Numbered from the stretch's first letter, positions 8,376 to 16,275 are shown. The stretch is DNA of 34,934 nt from Hyphomicrobium sp. (GCA_025458125.1 JALOTA010000030.1:1-34934), one strand, 5' to 3'. Numbers and translations are program-made. The notes: a model not told the origin generated them from the sequence alone.

Positions 8376-9614
8376 TTAACGCTTCAGTTTCAACTTCTCG
8401 AGGAGCGAGGCGAAGGCCGGCTTCTTCTCGGCCTTGGTTTCCCTGCGGTGGGCGAGCGTCATGGCGATATCGCGGAACATGGGCGCTGCCTTGGCACGAT
8501 TGCTCAATTCCTCGATCATCTGTCCGTTATTGGACGCCTGACCGAAGGTTTCAGGATCGAAGTCGATCACGGCGAGAGCCTTCAGACCGAGTGCTTCCTC
8601 GAACTCCTTGAGAGCAATCTCCGGCCGCTTGGGGACATTGGCCATGTTGATCACGAGGTGCGGGAGATTGTCGTTCCTGCGCGATTGCTTCAGCAGCTCG
8701 ACGATATTCTTGGCGTTCCGCAGGTTGGCGAGATCGGGCGCGGCGGTGATGACGACTTCATCCGCCTGCAGCAGGACGCGCTTGGTCCAGGCCGACCAAC
8801 CGTGCGGCAGATCGATCACGACGTAAGGCACGTTCTGGCGCGCGACGTCGATGACCATGTCGCAGCCGTCCGGTGTGATGTCGTAGTCGCGGTCGAGAAC
8901 CACCGGGGGCGTCGCCAGAGCGTCGGCAATGCCCTGCACGGGATCCTGATTGAAATCGAGCCCGGTGGTGCCGAATGCGAGATCGAGGTCGGCAACGATG
9001 ACGTTGGACTTCAGGGCTTCCGAAAGCGTCCAGGCTGCATTGTGACAGATGGTCGAAGAGCCGACGCCGCCTTTCGCGCCGATGAAGGCGTAGACGTGTC
9101 CGACCGGGTCCGATTCGGGATCGTTATAGAGATTAGAGAGGCTCTCCATGAGTTGGGGAGCTGTCACGGGAGCGACGAGATATTCGCTGACGCCGCGCTT
9201 GAGAAGTTCGCGGTAGAGAATAACGTCGTTGACGTGGCCAATGACGACGACCTTCGTGCCCGGATCACAGCATTCAGCAAGCCGGTCAAGCTCCGGCAAC
9301 AGTTGCTGACGCGGCAGCGCGCTTTCCACGATGATAAGGTTAGGTGTCGGGCTTTCCTGGTAGTGCTGCACTGCTGCAACGGCACCGCCCATGTGGACGC
9401 TGACATGCGCCTTGCTCAGCCGGCGGTCCTCGGATGCATCCTGGACCACGCCCGCCATATGGTTTTGTTCGCAGAAGGCCTGGATTGAAATGCGCGGAAT
9501 GGGCCGCGCGCGCTCCATGCTGTCCTGAGATTGATCGATCACAGGGATTTCGAAGTCGGAATACTCCGCTCCTGCCGCCGCAAATGCAGGATTGGTATTG
9601 GTCTGCCTGGTCAT
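8376..9614 (-). CDS. cpaE: Tad pilus assembly protein CpaE (receiver-like + MinD-like ATPase), apparently shortened
   Basis: CpaE (TadZ) places the Tad machine, usually at a cell pole. Residues 40-160 form a receiver-like domain. Residues 173-400 form a ParA/MinD ATPase with a deviant Walker A GAKGGVGSSTI (179-189), switch I-like ADLDLAFGTTGLD and the family motif DLANLRNAKN. As remembered, Hyphomicrobiales homologues carry about 25-30 residues between GIADA and the LDRxYD motif, including a DRLL segment. Here only a few residues separate them (near residue 233), as if that part were deleted in frame. Residual function is uncertain. It ends 12 bases before cpaF and starts 18 bases after cpaD. 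Confidence 0.93.
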   Translation of the reverse strand: MTRQTNTNPAFAAAGAEYSDFEIPVIDQSQDSMERARPIPRISIQAFCEQNHMAGVVQDASEDRRLSKAHVSVHMGGAVAAVQHYQESPTPNLIIVESALPRQQLLPELDRLAECCDPGTKVVVIGHVNDVILYRELLKRGVSEYLVAPVTAPQLMESLSNLYNDPESDPVGHVYAFIGAKGGVGSSTICHNAAWTLSEALKSNVIVADLDLAFGTTGLDFNQDPVQGIADALATPPVVLDRDYDITPDGCDMVIDVARQNVPYVVIDLPHGWSAWTKRVLLQADEVVITAAPDLANLRNAKNIVELLKQSRRNDNLPHLVINMANVPKRPEIALKEFEEALGLKALAVIDFDPETFGQASNNGQMIEELSNRAKAAPMFRDIAMTLAHRRETKAEKKPAFASLLEKLKLKR

Positions 9615-9632
9615 ATCAAGACAACCTCATTC

Positions 9633-10382
9633 TCACTGGCCGCCGCTGCCGCTCGTACTAACTGTTTCTTCCTGGCTCTTCTGAGCGCCCGTCGATTCGC
9701 CCTTGATGTACTTCTGCCAAGTCTCCTGGCGACGCTCGGAAGGCCTGGGGTCCATCTTGCGAGGTCCAAGCAGGTCGGCAGGGTTGAGAACCATGGCCGC
9801 GAGGTTCTTCTGCGACGTGCATCCGAAGTTCGGCGCCGGCAGATTGCGAGGGTTGCGGGCCAGATTGGTCGGGAAATTCCCGCACTCGGGCCCCTCCGCG
9901 ACATAGCGAAGGAACGAGAGCTGCACGGCCGGTTGCGACTGGCCGGCCGCGTCGAACGGCTCGATGTTGATATTGGAATCGGTAAAGCCGGCTTCGCGAA
10001 GAATGGCGCTGGTGTCATGAACGGTGGCGATGGCCGCCGTTTCATTGGCCGACCCGCTCGGCGCTGCGATGACGAGCCGGGTATTGCCTGCATCGGACAT
10101 GCGCGCCGACTGAGCGAAGCTCAGCACGTCGGCACGTTGGCTTGGCGACAATCCGTTGGCGTGCCGCGGAACGGCAATCTTCAAGGTCTCGGGCTGCTGC
10201 GAAACCATTATGGGGTGGTTCTGCGCGGGGCTCGTCAGCTCCCAGCCCGCGACCCGCGTGGGGTCTTCGGTCGTTTTGCATCCGGCAACCTGGAACGCGA
10301 GGGCGGCAGTGATCGCAAAGCGGATCGCGGTTTGTGCCGGCCGGCCCTTCACGGTGCTTGATTTTGTGCTCGTCGTCGTCAT
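9633..10382 (-). CDS. cpaD: Tad pilus assembly lipoprotein CpaD
   Basis: CpaD is an outer-membrane-associated lipoprotein that helps the CpaC secretin to form. The 249-residue product has an N-terminal signal helix ending in a lipobox-like AFQVAGC near residue 35, so lipid attachment is likely. The conserved CpaD features follow: the AVPRHANGLSPSQRADV segment (a peptidoglycan-associated type pattern) and the C-terminal GPECGNFPTNLARNP and NFGCTSQKNLAAMVLNPADL motifs. The tail is Ser/Gly/Gln rich. I chose the ATG at 10382, with GGAGAG 7 bases upstream, rather than a start 27 bases earlier. It lies 23 bases after cpaC. Confidence 0.94.
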   Translation of the reverse strand: MTTTSTKSSTVKGRPAQTAIRFAITAALAFQVAGCKTTEDPTRVAGWELTSPAQNHPIMVSQQPETLKIAVPRHANGLSPSQRADVLSFAQSARMSDAGNTRLVIAAPSGSANETAAIATVHDTSAILREAGFTDSNINIEPFDAAGQSQPAVQLSFLRYVAEGPECGNFPTNLARNPRNLPAPNFGCTSQKNLAAMVLNPADLLGPRKMDPRPSERRQETWQKYIKGESTGAQKSQEETVSTSGSGGQ

Positions 10383-10405
10383 GTGAATCTCTCCAGCCTG
10401 TGCCG

Positions 10406-12037
10406 TCACTCGACGATGAAGCCGTAATCGCCCTTCAGATCGCCGACCGGCTGAACGGCCGGGTCGTGTCCGTAGATGCGGTTGAAATGTCCAAGGAAGA
10501 TGCCCTTGAGGTCCGTCGCTTCGGCCAGACCATCCGCCGGCGTGCCAAGGTCCTGGCGCCCGACCGGCTTGACGAGATAGGGCGTTACAATGACCACGAG
10601 CTCGGTCTCTTTCTTGATGTAATCCCGGCTTCGGAACAGAGTGCCGAGAACGGGCACGTCCTTCAGACCCGGCAGTCCATCGATGTTCTGGCGCACGTCG
10701 TCGGAGATGAGACCCGCGAGCGCCAGCGAACCACCTGAGGGCAACTCGACGGTTGACTTCGCCTCGCGCTTGGACAGGCCGGGGATCGATAGCCGGTCGA
10801 CGACGATCGAGTTCGCAACCGACAGTTCGCTGACCTCGGTCTCGATCTTCAGGCTGATGCGTCCTTCGGACATGACCACCGGTGTGAACGTGACACCGAC
10901 GCCGAACTCCTTGAAGGTGACCGTGATGCCGCCTTGTCCGTCCGCTACCGGGATCGGAAACTCGCCACCCGCGAGGAACTTTGCTGGCTCGCCGGAGATC
11001 GCGGTCAGGGTCGGCTCGGCCAACGTCCGCATTAGTCCGGCGCGTTCGAGCGCGCGCAGGGCATAGGCGATCCGTGCGTTGCCGACATCACCAATTCCCG
11101 CGATACCGGAGTTGCCAAAGGGGGCACCGGCGCCAGTGGGTCCGGAGTTGAATAGCGATAGGATGCCCTGACTGGCCCCCAAGGTCGGGATCGCGGGCAC
11201 GGGCAGTGTCCCAAGACCCGCTGCGGTACTTAAAGGCAACGCATTGTCGGACAGGAGAGCCGTGGCGAAGTTGCCTGAGTTGATGGTCGCACCGAGGTTG
11301 ATGCCGAACTGCTTCAGGATCTGACGCTGAACTTCCGCGACGGTCACTTTCAACATGACCTGCTCTTCGCCTTCGACCTGGAGAAGGTTGACGACGAGAT
11401 CGTTCGGTTCCTTCGAGCCACCGTCCTTGACCCAGACGCCCTGGCTGTCTCCGACAACTTTGGTTTCGAAATCCGCTGATACAAACTGCTTCGCGAGCGT
11501 GAAGGCCCGGTTGGAGTCGACGGGTGTGCGCACCGTACCGGTCAGGATCGCCGTACGGTTCAGCATCTCGACCTTGATGTTGGAACCGGGGATCAGACGG
11601 CGGAGGAGGTTCTCGATGCCAGCGGTTTCGCGTTCGACGAATACTTCGAGCGTGGAGAACTGGTCGCCGTTTTCGTCGAAGATGAAGGCATTCGATTCAC
11701 CGAACCGGCGCGCGACCAGGAAGATGCGATTGGAACTCTGAACGACGGCGTCGACTACCTGAGGGTTGGACACCATGACGTCGCGGGCTGGACGCGGCAG
11801 TTCGATCAGCGCGGACTTGCCGAGCCCCAGCGTGATCGTCCGGCGCTTGCCTGCATCCGCTTCCGTCAGCCGGATCAGCGACTGGTGCTGACCTGCGCGA
11901 GGCGCATCTGGATTTCCTAATCCGCCGCCGATCGCTGCTCCCGGCACGTCGTCGCCTGCGAGCACAGGGCTGAATACTCCGGCCGCCAGTATCAGCGTAA
12001 AGACGGAGAAAAACCGCCTGATCAAATGAATTAACAT
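10406..12037 (-). CDS. cpaC: Tad pilus outer-membrane secretin CpaC (RcpA)
   Basis: CpaC is the secretin that makes the outer-membrane channel for the pilus. The 543 residues begin with a signal peptide (cleavage near 27, VLAGDD). An N-terminal pilus-formation domain follows (GKSALIELPRPARDVMVSNPQVV), then a BON-like segment (ENLLRRLIPGSNIKVEMLNRTAILTG as two parts). The C-terminal secretin domain has VEVQR-type repeats, the conserved EPTLTAISGEPAKFLAGGEFP and the end motif TELVVIVTPYLVKPV. A Gly/Ala-rich loop at about 290-330 (GPTGAGAPFGNSGIAGIG) sits in the expected variable gate region. A tail of about 50 residues follows the secretin domain. GGAAGG precedes the ATG. Confidence 0.97.
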   Translation of the reverse strand: MLIHLIRRFFSVFTLILAAGVFSPVLAGDDVPGAAIGGGLGNPDAPRAGQHQSLIRLTEADAGKRRTITLGLGKSALIELPRPARDVMVSNPQVVDAVVQSSNRIFLVARRFGESNAFIFDENGDQFSTLEVFVERETAGIENLLRRLIPGSNIKVEMLNRTAILTGTVRTPVDSNRAFTLAKQFVSADFETKVVGDSQGVWVKDGGSKEPNDLVVNLLQVEGEEQVMLKVTVAEVQRQILKQFGINLGATINSGNFATALLSDNALPLSTAAGLGTLPVPAIPTLGASQGILSLFNSGPTGAGAPFGNSGIAGIGDVGNARIAYALRALERAGLMRTLAEPTLTAISGEPAKFLAGGEFPIPVADGQGGITVTFKEFGVGVTFTPVVMSEGRISLKIETEVSELSVANSIVVDRLSIPGLSKREAKSTVELPSGGSLALAGLISDDVRQNIDGLPGLKDVPVLGTLFRSRDYIKKETELVVIVTPYLVKPVGRQDLGTPADGLAEATDLKGIFLGHFNRIYGHDPAVQPVGDLKGDYGFIVE

Positions 12038-12075
12038 CGAATTCCAGCCTTCCGACGAGCTGCTGACAGTAATGC

Positions 12076-12882
12076 TCAGTTCACGCTAGAAGCGCGTGAT
12101 CGGACGCCGTAACGCAGGACCCGGATGGCGTTTCCGTCTTTAGGTTTTTCAAGTGCCCCGCCGACGCCCGGACCCTTGCCGGCGGCATCGAGATCGGCGA
12201 TCGAGCGGAGCGCCAGGCTGATCTCGCCCAATGAATTGGCGAGTAGAAGCATTTCGGCCTGACGCGGTGTGAGTTCGAGGGTGGCGGTGTTCGGCGAACC
12301 TTCGGCGGCTTTCTTGCCTTCCTTCGTCTCGATCTGCTGGCCGATGGCCAGCACGCGAACGTTCGTGAAGAGCGTGTCGCTCACATAGTCTTCGCCGCCG
12401 CTGCGGCCACGCATGCGGCGGATGAGAATGACATCGACGTGGTCGTTAGGAAGGATCAGGCGGCCGACTGCCGTCTCTTCCTTGATACGTGTCGATACCG
12501 CGCGCATACCCGCCGGCAGGATCGCCGCAAGCACCCCGCCCTGCCCGGCCTTGACCAGCTTATTGGGCGTGATCGGTTCGCCGGCCATGATCGGCGCGCG
12601 GGCGATGGCGCCGGAGAGCTGGCGCATGGCTTCACGATTCGATTTGTCGGTGATGAAACCGCTGGAAGCATCCGCCGGCCATTCCTGCCAGCGGAAGCTG
12701 CCTTCGTTGGTGACCTGGCCGAGCCCGATATCGGCTCCGGCGACAAGCACCTGGACCGAGTTGACCTTGACCTCGACGCGCTTCTCTTCCTTCGGCTTGT
12801 TCAGCATGCCCTTGACCATCACGAAGGCCAGGAAGGCCGAAACGCCCGCGATGGAGATGCCGATCAACTGTGCTCGTTTCAT
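12076..12882 (-). CDS. cpaB: Tad pilus assembly protein CpaB (RcpC, SAF domain)
   Basis: CpaB (RcpC) is a periplasmic, membrane-anchored protein needed for secretin function. It has an N-terminal anchor helix (about 5-24) and an SAF domain (about 45-110, containing VLVAGADIGLGQV and MAGEPITPNKLV). The RcpC domain follows, with GMRAVSTRI, NDHVDVILI and the late TLELTPRQAEMLLLANSLGEISLALR. All expected parts are present in 268 residues. The gene lies 38 bases before cpaC and 155 bases after cpaA. That gap holds a perfect inverted repeat but no pilin gene. Confidence 0.95.
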   Translation of the reverse strand: MKRAQLIGISIAGVSAFLAFVMVKGMLNKPKEEKRVEVKVNSVQVLVAGADIGLGQVTNEGSFRWQEWPADASSGFITDKSNREAMRQLSGAIARAPIMAGEPITPNKLVKAGQGGVLAAILPAGMRAVSTRIKEETAVGRLILPNDHVDVILIRRMRGRSGGEDYVSDTLFTNVRVLAIGQQIETKEGKKAAEGSPNTATLELTPRQAEMLLLANSLGEISLALRSIADLDAAGKGPGVGGALEKPKDGNAIRVLRYGVRSRASSVN

Positions 12883-12981
12883 AGCGCCACTGGAATCCCT
12901 AAGCGCCGGAAAGACCCCTCTTCCCGCCGTTGGACTCAGTTTTGCGCGACATTCGTCAATGCGAGGTTAATTGTCGTCGCA

Positions 12982-12998
12982 AACCGGTACGACCGGTT
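12982..12998. repeat. perfect inverted repeat AACCGGT-ACG-ACCGGTT
   Basis: Two 7-base arms (12982-12988 and 12992-12998) are exact reverse complements around a 3-base spacer. The site lies in the 155-base gap between cpaA and cpaB, 99 bases upstream of the cpaB start. The spacer is short for an RNA hairpin loop and no T-run follows, so an operator-like protein site is more likely than a terminator. Which protein would bind is unknown. Confidence 0.5.
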
Positions 12999-13037
12999 CC
13001 GACTGAGCTCCGGGATTTCCCCTTCGCGGACTTCCCG

Positions 13038-13538
13038 TCAGGCGACGAGAGCCTTGAAAATGAAAGTTTTTGGATAAATCAGCAGTCCCCCGGCACAAAT
13101 TGCGAGCCCATAGGGGATCCCATTTCCGGATTTATGCAGGCGTTCGGCCCACGCCGGTAGCGGATAGATACCGGCTGGGATCTGCCGGGCCGCCAGGAAG
13201 ATGATTGCGAGGATGCCGCCGGCAATCGCAACCGTGACTGCGAACGGCATCAGCTGGTCGACCCCGACCCACAGCGCCGTGGCCGCCAGCAACTTGCCGT
13301 CACCACCGCCCAGCAGATTGAATGCGAATAGCGCCATGCAGACCGCGAGGACGATGGCGAAGGCGGCGAGGTGCATCAGCGCCCCGTGCATGGTGAGCCC
13401 AGCCAGAAAAGCCGCGACCGGGAATGCCGCGACGAGAGCCAATGATACCCGGTTGGGAATGGTCATCGTGAAGATGTCCATGACCGCCGCGTAGGCCAAG
13501 GCTGCAGGCAATACCAGAAGTACCGGATAATCGAGCAC
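13038..13538 (-). CDS. cpaA: Tad prepilin peptidase CpaA (A24 family)
   Basis: CpaA is the aspartic membrane protease that trims the leader of Flp-type prepilins. The 166-residue form has only the A24 protease domain and no N-terminal methylase domain, as usual for CpaA. Catalytic aspartates are Asp21 in AVMDIFTMTIPN and Asp80 in the GGGDGK motif, and about five membrane helices can be drawn. I chose the GTG at 13538, which has GGAGAG 5 bases upstream and gives a natural N-terminus. A TTG 12 bases earlier is less likely. It is the first gene of the visible operon. A CtrA-like box lies 50 bases upstream. Confidence 0.93.
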   Translation of the reverse strand: MLDYPVLLVLPAALAYAAVMDIFTMTIPNRVSLALVAAFPVAAFLAGLTMHGALMHLAAFAIVLAVCMALFAFNLLGGGDGKLLAATALWVGVDQLMPFAVTVAIAGGILAIIFLAARQIPAGIYPLPAWAERLHKSGNGIPYGLAICAGGLLIYPKTFIFKALVA

Positions 13539-13587
13539 GCCACTCTCCAAACACCGAACGCGACGCGAAGACCGTGCCCGATTCTGG

Positions 13588-13602
13588 TTAACGGCGAGTT
13601 AA
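13588..13602 (-). promoter_or_regulatory. CtrA-binding site TTAA-N7-TTAA upstream of cpaA
   Basis: On the minus strand the site reads TTAACTCGCCGTTAACC. It matches the full alphaproteobacterial CtrA consensus TTAA-N7-TTAAC. It lies in the 68-base gap between the stop of dcd and the GTG of cpaA, 50 bases before that start. In Caulobacter and relatives CtrA controls pilA and pilus genes in the cell cycle, so the location fits. That it controls this operon is inference. Confidence 0.75.
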
Positions 13603-13606
13603 GAGT

Positions 13607-14746
13607 TCAGCGGAAGTGCTTGGAGAGTTTCAGGCCCTGGGCCTGATAATTCGAGCCAAGATCGCGGCCATAGAGCATTTCGGGCACTTCCACCATGCGT
13701 TCGTAGACGAGCCGGCCGATGATCTGGCCGTCTTCGAGAATGAACGGCACCTTGTGCGACCGGACCTCCAGAACCACGCGGGAGCCGTGGCCGCCGGCGG
13801 GTTCGTGTCCGAAGCCAGGGTCCATGAACCCTGCGTAGTGGACGCGAAATTCCCCGACGAGCGGGTTGAAGGGCATCATTTCCGCGGCATGGGTCGGGGG
13901 AATGTGAACGGCCTCCTTCGAGGCCAGGATATAGAATTCATCCGGATCGAGGATCAGACGGCGGGACCCGCGCGAGTCGATCTCTTCCCAGTAGTCGGCA
14001 ATGGCACAGCTCTTCGGGGCATCGACATCCACGACGCCCGTATGCCGTTTCGCGCGGTAGCCGACGAGGCCCGACAATCCGCCGACGAGATCGACCGACA
14101 GGGCAATTCCATCGCTGATATCGGCGGAGCCGCCGGAAACCAGGCTTTGCTTCTGATGCAAGGCCAGTAGCGACGAGTCGCTTTCGCGCGGGTTCCCGAC
14201 ACGAAAACGAAGCTGGCTCAGCTTAGACCCCGTGCGGACGAGGATCGGGAACGTCTGCGGACAGATTTCGGCATAGAGCGGGCCTCTGTAGCCCGAAGGG
14301 ATTTGGTCGAACGCGGTCACTCCATCCGCGATGACGCGGGTGAAGACGTCGAGCCGGCCGGTCGAGCTCTTCGGATTGGCAGAAGCCGAGATGCTGTCCG
14401 GAAGACCGAGACTTTCCAGCAGCGGCACGATGTAGACGCAGCCCGTTTCGAGAACGGCGCCTCTCGATAAATCGATCGTATGCAGCTTCAGGTCTGCGAG
14501 ATTCGCGGCAACGCGGGCGCCGGGACCTGGAAGGAAGCTCGCCCGGACGCGGTAGGCTTCGCGGCCGAGACGCAAGTCGATACTGGCCGGCTGGAGCTGG
14601 CCTTCTGCCAGAGGTTCGGCCAGTTTGAGTGCACCGCCCGAGACGAGGGCACGGATAGCCTGTGCCGGCAGAATGCCGTCGGTAACAGCAACGCCGAGCG
14701 GACGCGACCGGACAGATTTCGCCTTCGAGGCCTTCTTCTTGGCCAT
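13607..14746 (-). CDS. dcd: 2'-deoxycytidine 5'-triphosphate deaminase, long alphaproteobacterial form
   Basis: The enzyme turns dCTP into dUTP, the precursor of dTMP. This 379-residue form is nearly twice the length of E. coli Dcd (193 residues) and matches the long DCD_N-type family. Landmarks are LQPASIDLRLGREAYR near the start, the serine-containing SASANPKSSTGRLDVFTRV (about 125-145), a later domain with MPFNPLVGEFRVHYAGFMDPG, and the GHGSRVVLEVRSHKVPF segment. The N-terminus is lysine- and arginine-rich. AGGA lies 5 bases before the ATG. The gene is divergent from metZ and its riboswitch leader. It is on the same strand as cpaA, but the CtrA box between them suggests separate transcription. 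Confidence 0.9.
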   Translation of the reverse strand: MAKKKASKAKSVRSRPLGVAVTDGILPAQAIRALVSGGALKLAEPLAEGQLQPASIDLRLGREAYRVRASFLPGPGARVAANLADLKLHTIDLSRGAVLETGCVYIVPLLESLGLPDSISASANPKSSTGRLDVFTRVIADGVTAFDQIPSGYRGPLYAEICPQTFPILVRTGSKLSQLRFRVGNPRESDSSLLALHQKQSLVSGGSADISDGIALSVDLVGGLSGLVGYRAKRHTGVVDVDAPKSCAIADYWEEIDSRGSRRLILDPDEFYILASKEAVHIPPTHAAEMMPFNPLVGEFRVHYAGFMDPGFGHEPAGGHGSRVVLEVRSHKVPFILEDGQIIGRLVYERMVEVPEMLYGRDLGSNYQAQGLKLSKHFR

Positions 14747-14788
14747 GACTTCCTACCTTTCCCTCCTGGGCTCTAAAGCATGGTTCGC

Positions 14789-14817
14789 TTGACGCCAAGG
14801 GGAGGCGGCGGTATTCC
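14789..14817 (+). promoter_or_regulatory. sigma70-type promoter for metZ
   Basis: TTGACG (14789-14794) and TATTCC (14812-14817) are separated by 17 bases. The predicted start near 14824 is about 5 bases before the SAM-II aptamer, which fits its role as the leader promoter. Agreement with the riboswitch position is the main support. Confidence 0.6.
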
Positions 14818-14828
14818 CGCTCAATCGT

Positions 14829-14885
14829 CCGTGGTGATTTGGCCGGCCGGCTTGCAGCCACGTAAAACAACTTGCTAAAGGGCCG
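14829..14885 (+). ncRNA. SAM-II riboswitch (metA-type) ahead of metZ
   Basis: The stretch has the recognisable SAM-II layout. Stem P1 CGTGG (14830-14834) pairs with CCACG (14858-14862). The conserved GTGGTGATTT opens it, CTTGCAGCC closes the loop, and GTAAAACAACTTGCTAAAGGG follows. The loop GCAG can pair with TTGC in the downstream part to form the pseudoknot. SAM-II binds S-adenosylmethionine and lowers expression of methionine genes in alphaproteobacteria. The gene downstream, metZ, is a standard target. The Shine-Dalgarno-like AAAGGG in the aptamer is about 110 bases from the start codon, so control is more likely through transcription of the leader than by masking that site. Confidence 0.9.
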
Positions 14886-14890
14886 CGCGG

Positions 14891-14955
14891 ACCCGGTTTT
14901 CCCGGCGCACGGCTCCTATAAGATCAGGAGCGTGCCGCAGGGCACCGGGTTTTTT
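14891..14955 (+). terminator. terminator-like hairpins and T-run between SAM-II aptamer and metZ
   Basis: Several stems can form between the aptamer and metZ. The base CCCGG (14901-14905, or its copy at 14892-14896) pairs with CCGGG (14945-14949). Inside are GCTCCT (14912-14917) with AGGAGC, and GTGCC-GCAG-GGCAC (14932-14945). Six T residues follow at 14950-14955. The two alternative CCCGG copies allow mutually exclusive folds. This is a plausible attenuator for the riboswitch. The exact switching pairing is inferred. Confidence 0.6.
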
Positions 14956-14995
14956 CGTGCGACGCGGCGATGCGTCGCCAGGGGAGCAGACCGAC

Positions 14996-16210
14996 ATGTG
15001 CGCAGCCAAGAGCGACGCTGAGATCGCAGCCGAATGGGCACCGGAAACCCAATTGGTGCATGGAGGCACTCTCAGGTCGCAATTCGGAGAGACCTCAGAG
15101 GCGATCTTCCTCACGCAGGGCTTCGTTTATCATTCCGCCGAGCAGGCTGAAGCGCGGTTCAAGAACGAAGACCCGGGTTTTCAGTATTCGCGCTTTGCCA
15201 ATCCGACGGTTTCGATGCTCGAAGAGCGCCTGCGGCTGCTCGAGGGTGCGGAGGTCTGCCGCGCAATGTCGACCGGCATGGCGGCCGTCAATGCCGCGCT
15301 CATGTCCTATCTCAAGACCGGCGATCATGTCGTGGCCGCACGCGCGATGTTCGGATCGTGCCGTTACATCGTGGAAACCCTCTGCCCGCGGTTCGGCATC
15401 ACATCCACTTTGATCGACGGACGCGACATCAACGAGTGGCGCAAGGCGGTCCAACCCAACACCAAGGCTTTCTTCTTCGAAACTCCGGCAAACCCCACGC
15501 TCGATCTCGTCGACATTGCGGCGGTGTCGCAGCTTGCCAAGGAGATCGGGGCGGTGGTCATGGTCGACAACGTGTTCGCCACACCGATGCTGCAGCGGCC
15601 GTTGCAGCATGGGGCGGACGTGGTCATCTACTCGGCCACGAAGCACATCGATGGACAGGGCCGCTGCCTGGGCGGAGCGGTCCTTTGCTCGGAAAAATTC
15701 CTGACCGATCATTTGCAGGACTATTTCCGGCAGACAGGTCCTTCGCTTAGCCCGTTCAATGCCTGGGTGATGCTCAAGAGCCTGGAAACGATGCCGCTTC
15801 GCATCTCCGCCCAGTGCGCCAACGCGGCAAAACTTGCCGACCATCTCGCGGCAAGGCCGGGAGTTACGCGCCTCATCTACTGCGGTCGCGGCGACCACCC
15901 GCAGGCGGATATCGTGGCGAGGCAGATGACGGGCGGCGGGCAGATGATCGCGTTCGAAGTCGAAGGCGGAAAGGAAGGAGCCTTCCGGTTCCAGAACGCT
16001 CTGCGTCTCATCAAGATTTCCAACAACCTCGGAGATGCAAAAAGCCTGATCACGCATCCGGCGACCACCACCCATCATCGTATCGGTCCGGCTGCGCGGG
16101 CCGAACTCGGGATCGGTGACGGTATGCTGCGGCTCTCGGTCGGGCTGGAAAATGCATCCGACCTCGTCGCGGATGTGGAGCGGGGGCTCAAAGCCGTGCA
16201 GGGTGGCTGA
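14996..16210 (+). CDS. metZ: O-succinylhomoserine sulfhydrylase MetZ
   Basis: MetZ joins O-succinylhomoserine and sulfide to give homocysteine, the direct-sulfhydrylation route to methionine. It is a PLP enzyme of the Cys/Met metabolism family. The 404 residues carry the family pattern: substrate loop YSRFANPTVSMLEERL, STGMAAVNAALM, ETPANPTLDLVDI, and the PLP lysine Lys216 in IYSATKHIDGQGR. LSVGLENASDLVADVERGL marks the C-terminus. The ATG at 14996 has GGGGAG about 9 bases upstream. An upstream GTG at 14957 lies within the leader and is unlikely. Expression is probably SAM-controlled through the SAM-II leader. apaG and argE follow on the same strand. Confidence 0.95.
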   Translation: MCAAKSDAEIAAEWAPETQLVHGGTLRSQFGETSEAIFLTQGFVYHSAEQAEARFKNEDPGFQYSRFANPTVSMLEERLRLLEGAEVCRAMSTGMAAVNAALMSYLKTGDHVVAARAMFGSCRYIVETLCPRFGITSTLIDGRDINEWRKAVQPNTKAFFFETPANPTLDLVDIAAVSQLAKEIGAVVMVDNVFATPMLQRPLQHGADVVIYSATKHIDGQGRCLGGAVLCSEKFLTDHLQDYFRQTGPSLSPFNAWVMLKSLETMPLRISAQCANAAKLADHLAARPGVTRLIYCGRGDHPQADIVARQMTGGGQMIAFEVEGGKEGAFRFQNALRLIKISNNLGDAKSLITHPATTTHHRIGPAARAELGIGDGMLRLSVGLENASDLVADVERGLKAVQGG

Positions 16211-16219
16211 AGGAGAATG

Positions 16220-16247
16220 TTGACCGGCCGCCGCTACTGCCTAAACT
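16220..16247 (+). promoter_or_regulatory. possible promoter for apaG-argE
   Basis: TTGACC (16220-16225) and TAAACT (16242-16247) are spaced by 16 bases in the 65-base gap between metZ and apaG. It could give apaG and argE their own expression, free of the SAM riboswitch. Support is sequence match only. Confidence 0.35.
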
Positions 16248-16275
16248 TTGCCCATTCCATATTGAGGACGATGCC

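Noticed and set aside
7308-9488. Two 346-codon open frames on the plus strand, opposite cpaF and cpaE
   Set aside because: Both are antisense to genes with clear motifs and show no recognisable domain.
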